From a virus, in the IMG/VR virus record IMGVR_UViG_3300010885_027722, positions 1 to 31,034 of that record: DNA of 31,034 nt, one strand, 5' to 3'. Both the position numbers and the translations under genes were made by a program. Shown here one piece after another: positions 8,192 through 14,338 of the stretch; position 1 is the first letter of the stretch, and each line of letters starts with the position of its first letter. A model generated the notes under the pieces. It was not told where the DNA came from and ran no database searches. It worked only from the letters and a program-made list of their open reading frames with translations.

Positions 8192-9089
8192 CAATTTCTC
8201 GAACCATGATGCCTTGATTGTGCCAGTTTGATCTATAGTGATGCTTGAAAAAACGGCTGGCTTCTGCTGTGAGCATGTGCATGGGCAAGTCCAGTTGCGT
8301 GGCCAAATCATCTGCCAGTCGATTGGCAATGATTTCAGGCTGATCATTTTCCACAGTTTTGAAAAGTTCTGCCAAGGCCTCAAAGTTTTGTACCTGCAAG
8401 TAATCCCAATTGGTAAGCATGGTCATATAAGTGCCTTGCCTTGCACCTGCAATTGACCAGTAGCCATAATCCACATCGCCGCCCACATTGTGCCATATGG
8501 TCAAATGATCCAAGTTTCTTTTATGCACTTGGTCGCGGAACTCTGCCACACTAGGGCGAGCACCACGATTCAAACACATTTTGACACCTTCACGGAAGCC
8601 GGCACGCCAAGCGTGGAATGCCGAACCATTGGGATATGTCACACTGTAGCAATCATGCATGGCCCAGTATAAGGGGTCAAAGCAAAACTCTATCTGTGTT
8701 TCTGTTGCACCATCTGTGTTCTCATGTGTGCGCATGTTAATTACATGTGTGCGGGTCCAGGATGAAAGTCCACCGTTGCCATACATCAATCCATTGATAT
8801 GGTTACGTGCTCGCCATCTAAACACAGCCTGCTCATAATCACCAGTAGGAAAATCCAGTGTTTGATTAAAAAATGCCGGGTCAGGGAGGTTGTCCCCATC
8901 AATGAGAACAAATCTTTCTGTACCACTTGCATCAGCGGCTGCTTTGTGTGCCGCGTCAGAGCCGTGTATGCCATCAACTCTTTGGGCCCACGGAACCATA
9001 TTTTTGATCTTGACCCAGAATTCTTCTTTTTGTGGTTCATCATATGATAGGTAAATGCAATCTAAATCTGCTATGTCAATCTTGCTCAT
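8163..9089 (-). CDS. GT-A-like glycosyltransferase with DGD motif
   Basis: A 308-residue soluble protein. The segment FVLIDGDNLPDPAFF (60-74) places D64-G-D66 at the end of a hydrophobic strand, as expected for the metal- and nucleotide-sugar-binding DxD of GT-A enzymes. YGNGGLSSWTR (103-113) and ATETQIEFCFDP (128-139) follow, resembling the acceptor side of family-2-like transferases. The N-terminus is MSKIDIADLDCIYLSYDEP, and a first strand ending YLSYDEP is usual for such folds. It overlaps the upstream 113-residue gene by 14 bases. It differs in sequence from the two GT8-like proteins upstream. Donor and acceptor are unknown. Confidence 0.6.
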   Translation of the reverse strand: MSKIDIADLDCIYLSYDEPQKEEFWVKIKNMVPWAQRVDGIHGSDAAHKAAADASGTERFVLIDGDNLPDPAFFNQTLDFPTGDYEQAVFRWRARNHINGLMYGNGGLSSWTRTHVINMRTHENTDGATETQIEFCFDPLYWAMHDCYSVTYPNGSAFHAWRAGFREGVKMCLNRGARPSVAEFRDQVHKRNLDHLTIWHNVGGDVDYGYWSIAGARQGTYMTMLTNWDYLQVQNFEALAELFKTVENDQPEIIANRLADDLATQLDLPMHMLTAEASRFFKHHYRSNWHNQGIMVREIDVIRAQEGW

Positions 9090-9417
9090 ATTGTTTTAAC
9101 TTCCATCGTTGGTGTTCTTGCTGTGCGCTTACAACAACAGCAACATCGCCAAGATCACAAGGTGTTCCTTGATCACTGGGTACTAATTTTGGTGGCACTG
9201 GTCGCTTGCGAGGTGTTAGCACACCGTCGACCACACGTACCTGCAAGTCTCTTAATGCAAACTGTTCTGGAGTAACGTCAATGTACTTACCGGGCTGATC
9301 TTCATGGCTGTAAAACAATGGCATGCCCAAATCATCGTGATAGAGTCTGTAATAAACAGTCTTGATCTCAGGCCACTCAATGGCCTTCCAAAAGTCTAAA
9401 AACTCTTGTTCATTCAT
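9076..9417 (-). CDS. Hypothetical protein, 113 residues
   Basis: A small cytosolic protein I do not recognise. It begins MNEQEFLDFWKAIEWPEIK and carries tyrosine-rich YYRLYHDD near residue 22. The middle is basic and proline-rich (LTPRKRPVPPKLVPSD), followed by a C-terminal alpha-helical tail (SAQQEHQRWKLKQYEQD). No cysteine pairs, signal peptide or membrane segment are seen. It overlaps the preceding glycosyltransferase gene by 8 bases and the next by 14, so it is clearly part of the operon. A partner or adaptor for the transferases is possible but not shown. Confidence 0.75.
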   Translation of the reverse strand: MNEQEFLDFWKAIEWPEIKTVYYRLYHDDLGMPLFYSHEDQPGKYIDVTPEQFALRDLQVRVVDGVLTPRKRPVPPKLVPSDQGTPCDLGDVAVVVSAQQEHQRWKLKQYEQD

Positions 9418-10177
9418 GTCGCCAATCCTTCATATGATAGTGTACCGCGCCCCATTGAGCCACAGTATTAAATCTCAGCGGGTTTGATTCCCACACCAAT
9501 TCTTGTGTCCAGTTGGATGTATGAGTTGCGATCATGTGGCGTTTCATGTGTACAATTTGAGGATAACTCACAAACGGCAAGGTGACCAGTTCTGGTCCTG
9601 TAATCTGTGCGGCCATGGCATACACTAGATCGGTCGATGGCACATCATCTGGGAACTTTAACAAAGTTTTGTACTCAGCCCAGTTTTCAAATATGTTGCG
9701 CACCAGTTGAAAAAACTCTTTTGCTGTTTGACTCACCCGCCAGTATGTGATAGCATTATAAACATCAGGTAAGTAGTTGGCATCAAATACTTTTCTATAG
9801 AATCTACTCTCAGCAGGTTGATCATAAAAGTCTCTAGCACCTGTTGATATCACAAGATCTCTATGTTCAAACATAGTCCACCAGTGATCGATAGGGCTGG
9901 CAATGACCATGTCTGCTTCTAATTTGATAGTTTGTCTGTAAGGGCTGGCAGCAAAGCACTGCCAATCATTAGCAAATCCACCTTGATCGCCATAGGGCAA
10001 CTGGTCTTGAGTGAGTATGGTTATGTTGGCGTTAGGATGCCATTGGCGTATGCTGTTGGCCAACTGTTCAGCACAGGCTACATAGTCTACATCTTCTGTG
10101 TTGATGGCTGGTATGAGATAACCACGTTCAGCAAGAATTGGCAATGATATCTCCGAGGTGTTTCTTGCCCATGGCAT
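9410..10177 (-). CDS. GT-A glycosyltransferase, GT8-like (EAD variant)
   Basis: A 255-residue protein paralogous to the gene immediately upstream (10128-10934). The putative metal and nucleotide-sugar site is KLEADMVIAS, with E87-A-D89 in place of the usual DxD. Shared elements are DYV.CA...A..I (30-43), SPYRQT (78-83), AITYWR and a D.VYAMA helix. The family adds hexoses to proteins or glycans; the substrate here is unknown. The ATG at 10177 gives a 50-base overlap and no visible ribosome site. A TTG at 10144 lies six bases after GGAG and would shorten the protein by 11 residues, and it may be the true start. No membrane segments or signal peptide. Confidence 0.65.
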   Translation of the reverse strand: MPWARNTSEISLPILAERGYLIPAINTEDVDYVACAEQLANSIRQWHPNANITILTQDQLPYGDQGGFANDWQCFAASPYRQTIKLEADMVIASPIDHWWTMFEHRDLVISTGARDFYDQPAESRFYRKVFDANYLPDVYNAITYWRVSQTAKEFFQLVRNIFENWAEYKTLLKFPDDVPSTDLVYAMAAQITGPELVTLPFVSYPQIVHMKRHMIATHTSNWTQELVWESNPLRFNTVAQWGAVHYHMKDWRHE

Positions 10178-10934
10178 GAAAAGACGTGCCAGCCCAGGCT
10201 ATCTTTTTTGGACGTTTGTTGTCTAGATATTCAATTTGAAAGAAGTCTTCGTCCAGTTGTGTAAGTGTGTGCTCGGGCATGACGCTGGCCAAGCGAAACG
10301 GTATGTTGTCTACTCGTAAAGTATGGCCACTTACAATGCCCAAGGCGATACTGAGTGCGTAATCATTGCGGTAAGTGGGTCCTGGAATATGATACAGGTC
10401 TTTGTAGTGACGCCAGTTGGCACGTATCATATTCATTGAATCAAAAATGTATTGTGCCATGTTTGATTTGCGGAACATCATCACCGTGGCCCACCACATG
10501 GGCATGCGATTATGGCCAAAATAGTCAAGACCATCAAAGTTGTTCATGCTGGTCATGTCCCAAGCGTATCTATGACACATAAAGTCTTGTGGACTATTAA
10601 TTACGGTCTGTAATTCATTGCCGCACACCACATAGTCAGCATCTAGTACTAGGGTTTGATCCCACGGGGAAAGAGTATAGGCATCAGTTCTACCCGCGTT
10701 GTGCCAAGACACAGTTGCTTGATAATCCTCAAACCAACGTGTTCCTCCGGAAACTGGCGCCGCATTAATGACTTGATCTGCGGCTCTAAGTCTTGGATCT
10801 GTTGGATCTGCGTCCGTGACGATGGCCACTGGAATGTTGAGGTGCCTATGAATTCGTTTAGCACTCCACCCAGCCATAGTAACGTAATCGGTTTGTTCAT
10901 TGTCAAACGCAAATATCAATGCGCCTGTGGTCAT
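10128..10934 (-). CDS. GT-A glycosyltransferase, GT8-like (DAD motif)
   Basis: A 268-residue protein with the family pattern of GT8-like enzymes. An N-terminal strand with DYVTMAGWSAKRIHRHL is followed by IPVAIVTDAD. The catalytic-metal motif LVLDADYVV has D98-A-D100, then comes WWATVMMFRK, and a late RNDYALSIALGI helix. It is paralogous to the next gene, so the pair arose by duplication and then diverged (DAD against EAD). It is the first clear enzyme of the accessory operon, overlapping the 102-residue gene as ATGA. It likely transfers a sugar from a nucleotide donor in the cytoplasm. The acceptor could be a virion protein, a host glycan or the product of the downstream radical SAM enzymes; this is undetermined. 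Confidence 0.7.
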   Translation of the reverse strand: MTTGALIFAFDNEQTDYVTMAGWSAKRIHRHLNIPVAIVTDADPTDPRLRAADQVINAAPVSGGTRWFEDYQATVSWHNAGRTDAYTLSPWDQTLVLDADYVVCGNELQTVINSPQDFMCHRYAWDMTSMNNFDGLDYFGHNRMPMWWATVMMFRKSNMAQYIFDSMNMIRANWRHYKDLYHIPGPTYRNDYALSIALGIVSGHTLRVDNIPFRLASVMPEHTLTQLDEDFFQIEYLDNKRPKKIAWAGTSFHAMGKKHLGDIIANSC

Positions 10935-11239
10935 CGTTTTTGACTCTGCTGATCATATTCTACCAGCCAGGCATTCATTTGTTCTTGCCAGTGTGCGTGT
11001 GCCCGTGCAAACAATTCAGGAACATTCACACGCACAGGAGTTTCATACAAGTCTAGTAGCACAACATCTTTGTCTTGAGCGCAACTCAGCAAAGTGCATT
11101 GCAAGTCAGGCCCTGCTCGCCACATGCCACCGCCATGCGCAAACAACAGTTTGGCCTCGTACTTTTCTTTTAACACGCGGCGAGCGGCCACATGATCAAA
11201 ACGTGCTCGTGCATGAGCAATTAATGCGTCAGTATTCAT
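10931..11239 (-). CDS. Hypothetical protein, 102 residues, first gene of accessory operon
   Basis: A small protein I cannot assign. It starts MNTDALIAHARARFDHVAARR, predicted helical and rich in Ala, Arg and His. A central AKLLFAHGGGMWRAGPDLQ resembles a short beta hairpin, and VVLLDLYETPVRVNVPEL leads into a Trp-containing helix near the C-terminus. No catalytic motif was found. Six bases before its ATG is a TATAAT box and no Shine-Dalgarno is visible, suggesting a leaderless message. The long open frame in the same phase as a packed operon makes it a real gene. Confidence 0.75.
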   Translation of the reverse strand: MNTDALIAHARARFDHVAARRVLKEKYEAKLLFAHGGGMWRAGPDLQCTLLSCAQDKDVVLLDLYETPVRVNVPELFARAHAHWQEQMNAWLVEYDQQSQKR

Positions 11240-11245
11240 TGTACA

Positions 11246-11274
11246 ATTATAAAAGAAAAAAGGGCAAAAGTCTA
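11246..11274 (-). promoter_or_regulatory. Candidate sigma70-type promoter for the accessory operon
   Basis: On the minus strand TAGACT (11269-11274, four of six bases match TTGACA) is followed after 17 bases by a perfect TATAAT (11246-11251). The ATG of the 102-residue gene begins six bases downstream, where transcription would be expected to start, so the message may be leaderless. The -35 part lies within the terminator hairpin. This is a sequence match only. Confidence 0.45.
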
Positions 11275-11285
11275 CCTTTTGCCCT
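11251..11285 (-). terminator. Intrinsic terminator of the tail-gene operon
   Basis: On the minus strand a perfect 10-base stem (AGGGCAAAAG and CTTTTGCCCT, loop GTAGA) spans 11261-11285. It is followed by a T tract, TTTTT C TTTT, at 11251-11260. It lies 15 bases beyond the stop of the structural gene ending at 11301 and immediately before the accessory operon. Confidence 0.9.
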
Positions 11286-11300
11286 GATTGAGTTTGCCAA

Positions 11301-12296
11301 TTAGGCTACACTGGCAGCAATAGAGGGTGTTCCCCACGAATTAGACAATGTGGCTGAACTTGGTGGAAGATATGTGACCAAGGTGGTTGGTGCTGTGCCT
11401 GTGATTGTGGTCGAAGGACTTGTGGTTGCTGTACCACCTGAAATATTAGCACTAGTACCTGCGCCTGATGAACCATCGCTGACCCAGGTTGTGACCAGAG
11501 TCAACACAGTACTCGAAGTGGCTGTGGCTGTGGTACGAATATACTCACCAGAATATGGCGAAGTACTGTTGTTTAGTTGGAATATAGTAGCGGGTGTGCC
11601 TGTTAGGTTGTACCAACCTGTTGTGGTAGCAAGAGTGGTTTCTGTACCGCCTGACCCGCCAAGACGTGTGGTACCAGTATAGGCCTGTGCCGCAATGGTT
11701 TGTGAGGCACCGTTTACTCGACCAGTCAGATTGATTGAGCCGCACCAGCCAGCAAGTGTGTTCCAGTCTGGATCATTATCAGTACCGGTTGAACTCTTGC
11801 CGTATTTGAGACGCACGATTCCGCCTGCGTTCCAGAAGTAACGTGCTTGGTTGGCACTTGGAAACGTTACTGTATGTGTAAATGTAATAGTCCAAGCATC
11901 CTGACCTGAACCGGTGGCTGTGGTTTTGCTTGTGGTGCCTGAGAATACACCATATTCTGCGCCTGAGGCTATGGCATTGCCACGATTGGTTGTAACACTG
12001 GTAATATCAGTGCTTACGTTAGCAAAAATGCCAATTATGTTTCCTGTTACAGGTGCAGTTCTTGATGTAATAGTTGTGTTGGTTTGGGTTCCTGATGTGG
12101 CCAGGTTATTAACCAAGGTAGCCCATTGTGTGGCGGTTACTGTGTTGGCACCAGCACTCACCGTGGCTATGTCAGTTTGTCCCCATCCTGCATCACCTGA
12201 TCCGGTACTCCATACACGATTTAATCCTGCTGTGGTATTACCCGCAAAGGTGTTGTAATCTGACGCTTGTATTAGTGATCCTGATGAATAAGTCAT
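11301..12296 (-). CDS. Phage structural / tail-fibre-like protein
   Basis: A 331-residue protein with the composition of a phage tail appendage: rich in Thr, Ser and Gly, few charged residues, and many short beta-prone segments. The N-terminus (MTYSSGSLIQASDYNTF, then NRVWSTGSGDAGWGQT) matches my memory of structural proteins in T4-like environmental phages. The middle has WTITFTHTVTFPSANQARYFWNAGG, and the C-terminal third is a Thr-rich low-complexity beta region. It is the last gene before the terminator, 12 bases downstream of the tail-fibre gene. AGGA lies seven bases before the ATG, which supports the start. Its place at the end of the tail cluster suggests an appendage or host-contact protein. 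No enzymatic motif seen. Confidence 0.6.
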   Translation of the reverse strand: MTYSSGSLIQASDYNTFAGNTTAGLNRVWSTGSGDAGWGQTDIATVSAGANTVTATQWATLVNNLATSGTQTNTTITSRTAPVTGNIIGIFANVSTDITSVTTNRGNAIASGAEYGVFSGTTSKTTATGSGQDAWTITFTHTVTFPSANQARYFWNAGGIVRLKYGKSSTGTDNDPDWNTLAGWCGSINLTGRVNGASQTIAAQAYTGTTRLGGSGGTETTLATTTGWYNLTGTPATIFQLNNSTSPYSGEYIRTTATATSSTVLTLVTTWVSDGSSGAGTSANISGGTATTSPSTTITGTAPTTLVTYLPPSSATLSNSWGTPSIAASVA

Positions 12297-12308
12297 TGCT
12301 GTTTCCTG

Positions 12309-13532
12309 TTATTTAATTGTGACAATGGCTTCTACTGTGCCAAGTCCTGTGTCTAATTTATCTGCTAGTGCGCGACCAATCACATTAAACGCGGTGGCTT
12401 CTTCTGGTTGTGCCGATCTGGCAATACCGTCACCTGCTGAAATCAATCTGTCACCTTTGCGCACAGCACCTGTCACACGCACAGGCACACGACCTGTCAT
12501 GGCCACTGGAGGATGTGTATCGTTTTCGCCTGCACCACCATTCATGGTAAATGCAGGACGAGTAGAAATTACACCAAATACATTGTTGCTGGCATCTGTC
12601 TTGACCATGGTAATTTCGGCTGATCCACCTAGTTCAACCACTGTGCCTGGGGTATATATTTCGTCTGCGGCAAAACGTTCTGCAACGTCAGCATACAATG
12701 CTGTGGTTGCTGTGGCAAAAATTGTGTTGAAGTAACTGCCGGAACTACCAATATTACCAATAGCGTTACCTGCACCGTTGATAATAGAAGTGGCAGCACC
12801 ACCAGTGTTTATGGTTATAGCCCCATTGACATTTAATGTGCCGCCGGTTACGAGGTTACCACCAGTAACAGTACCAGTTGCTGACACAGTTCCTGAGGCT
12901 GCAAGATTTGTTCCTACAACATTACCCCAAACAGCATTGTTTGCAATACCTGTAGCAAGAGTGAAACCAGGTTTAACTTGTTGTACTCCCCAGCCGCCGG
13001 GCACTGCTGTGCCTGGAGTAAATGTTTGATCTTTGCTGATAATACCCACAATACTGTTGTTGGCATACAACTCAATTACAAAATGTGATGTTGCTGTGTT
13101 GTCAACAATGGTAGCAACAATAGCGCCTGTTGTGCCTGTTCCGGGAGTGTATGCTGGTCCCACCACAATCCAGGTAGAACCTGAGTAGACATTCAACTGT
13201 TGATTTACTGTGTCATACCACAAATCACCGGCCACATTTGAACTTGGAGCAGAGGATGCGGCAGCGGCTCCACCAATGGTCTTGAATGTCGTTCCGTTGT
13301 AGACCTGCATTGTACCTACTGTTTTGTTCCACCAAAGTTGTCCAGTTAGGGGTGCTCCGGGTGCTGTGGTGTTGGCTCCATTTTCCAGTAGACGAATAAA
13401 GTTATCGTCTAGGAATTGTCCGTAGCCGGCCCAGTTTTTGCCCACCAGGGTCATGCTGGAAGCGGTATTGATGGTACCATCTGCTATTGTAGCAAAAATT
13501 TGACCATCAGTTAATGTAATTGTATATGACAT
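12309..13532 (-). CDS. Tail fibre protein
   Basis: A 407-residue protein. Residues 64-88 and 101-125 are two copies of a tail-fibre repeat with the pattern GxLWW/Yxxxxxxx(Q/N)VYxGxTxxxxxG. A Gly/Thr/Asn-rich shaft (about 210-270) follows. The C-terminal domain from YADVAERF (280-287) continues with PGTVVELGGSAEIT, NVFGVISTRPA and RKGDRLISAGDG. The ADxAExF entry motif and this fold order resemble C-terminal domains of other phage fibres, some of which self-cleave, but I cannot confirm that here. The start has GGAG six bases upstream. The probable role is host recognition or fibre assembly. Confidence 0.75.
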   Translation of the reverse strand: MSYTITLTDGQIFATIADGTINTASSMTLVGKNWAGYGQFLDDNFIRLLENGANTTAPGAPLTGQLWWNKTVGTMQVYNGTTFKTIGGAAAASSAPSSNVAGDLWYDTVNQQLNVYSGSTWIVVGPAYTPGTGTTGAIVATIVDNTATSHFVIELYANNSIVGIISKDQTFTPGTAVPGGWGVQQVKPGFTLATGIANNAVWGNVVGTNLAASGTVSATGTVTGGNLVTGGTLNVNGAITINTGGAATSIINGAGNAIGNIGSSGSYFNTIFATATTALYADVAERFAADEIYTPGTVVELGGSAEITMVKTDASNNVFGVISTRPAFTMNGGAGENDTHPPVAMTGRVPVRVTGAVRKGDRLISAGDGIARSAQPEEATAFNVIGRALADKLDTGLGTVEAIVTIK

Positions 13533-13538
13533 GTGTTA

Positions 13539-13542
13539 CTCC
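13539..13542 (-). promoter_or_regulatory. Shine-Dalgarno fixing the tail-fibre start
   Basis: GGAG on the minus strand with a six-base spacer (TAACAC) before the ATG at 13532, an optimal arrangement that decides this start. Confidence 0.7.
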
Positions 13543-13558
13543 AAATGCTCTCTATTTG

Positions 13559-13566
13559 TATTTATG
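13559..13566 (-). promoter_or_regulatory. Late-promoter-like element before tail-fibre gene
   Basis: CATAAATA on the minus strand differs in one base from the T4 late consensus TATAAATA. It overlaps the stop of the upstream gene and sits 26 bases before the tail-fibre ATG, leaving room for a short leader with its GGAG. A chance match is possible. Confidence 0.35.
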
Positions 13567-14176
13567 CTGTGCTCAAGTTGATCAGGGTCTGTATGCGCAC
13601 AGTATAGTCAATTTGTATTTGACGATTTAAACTCTTTTGGACTGGGTGAAAAATCACGTGAGTTAACAGTCTATCTGCTGTGCTACCAGTCCAGGCTTTT
13701 AAACCCAGTTCATCAAATACATATTCACCGTTGAAATTGGTTGAATTATCAAAGGCTTGTTGCCCTGGTGGTTCGCCGTAGTCCAGCAAACAACTGACCA
13801 AAATATCAGTATAAACCTTGCCCGATGTGTGTAGCACAGTCATTTTGTTGTTGGCAGGATCTGTGTCAGCCACAGAGTTGTCATCAACTATTTTGACATA
13901 CGTTTCGTTGTAGAGATCAGCATTTATACCAGTGGTATTTGGGGGCAAGTATGTAATTATACCAGTAGGGTCCACACTTGAACCACCGTTGCCAAATGCC
14001 ATTGTATAAATCCAGCCGCCGCCTTGTGCGCTGGTGCGATTGCTTAGAGTTTCAGCAAGACTAATACTCATATTTTCATAATGAATAGCGTTCTTTTTGT
14101 CTACAAATACTTCTCCGTTGTTTGGATCAAATATCTTGACAAATCCTTCAATTTTTACCAGACCTGGAGAAATCAT
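13562..14176 (-). CDS. Phage structural protein with N-terminal GFVKIFDP motif
   Basis: A 204-residue protein, probably virion-associated. Its first 30 residues (VKIEGFVKIFDPNNGEVFVD) are repeated in the 48-residue gene just upstream. The body is rich in Asn, Thr and Gly with aromatic beta-strand segments (GGGWIYTMAFGNGG, YVFDELGLKAW) and ends IQIDYTVRIQTL. The clause AIHYENMSISLAETLSN follows the repeat and looks like a short helix. It lies between the giant structural protein and the tail fibre, so a collar or baseplate appendage role is likely by context. The start overlaps the small upstream gene as ATGA. No enzyme motif was seen, and I cannot name a T4 counterpart. Confidence 0.65.
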   Translation of the reverse strand: MISPGLVKIEGFVKIFDPNNGEVFVDKKNAIHYENMSISLAETLSNRTSAQGGGWIYTMAFGNGGSSVDPTGIITYLPPNTTGINADLYNETYVKIVDDNSVADTDPANNKMTVLHTSGKVYTDILVSCLLDYGEPPGQQAFDNSTNFNGEYVFDELGLKAWTGSTADRLLTHVIFHPVQKSLNRQIQIDYTVRIQTLINLSTA

Positions 14177-14319
14177 GCTCTAGTCTCCACAAAAGTTTCT
14201 TTGGTTTTTGGATCAAAAATCTTTACAAAACCTGTGACTGAAACTGAACCCGTTTCATTAGGGCGTTTTGGTTGTGTAGAATTTGTTTCTTGCTTGACAG
14301 GTTGATCTTTTTGCATCAT
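14173..14319 (-). CDS. Small 48-residue protein sharing the GFVKIFDP module
   Basis: A short gene starting MMQKDQPVKQ, with a hydrophilic Gln/Thr/Asn-rich N-terminus. Then comes VSVTGFVKIFDPKTKETF (26-43), ending VETRA. The GFVKIFDP segment matches the N-terminus of the next protein (GFVKIFDPNNGEVFVD), so the two genes share one module. Its TGA overlaps the next ATG as ATGA, and it follows the giant gene by 19 bases. AAGG lies ten bases before the first ATG. The coupling and homology argue that it is a real gene. It could be an assembly partner occupying the same binding site as the larger protein's N-terminus, or a degenerate duplicate. Confidence 0.7.
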   Translation of the reverse strand: MMQKDQPVKQETNSTQPKRPNETGSVSVTGFVKIFDPKTKETFVETRA

Positions 14320-14338
14320 GTTTTATTTACCTTGCGCT

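Noticed and set aside
11350-13029. Several plus-strand open frames (up to 138 residues) antisense to the tail-fibre genes
   Set aside because: They are rich in Val, Pro and Ala, as expected from the complement of Thr/Gly/Asn-rich fibre sequence, and have no ribosome sites or recognisable domains.
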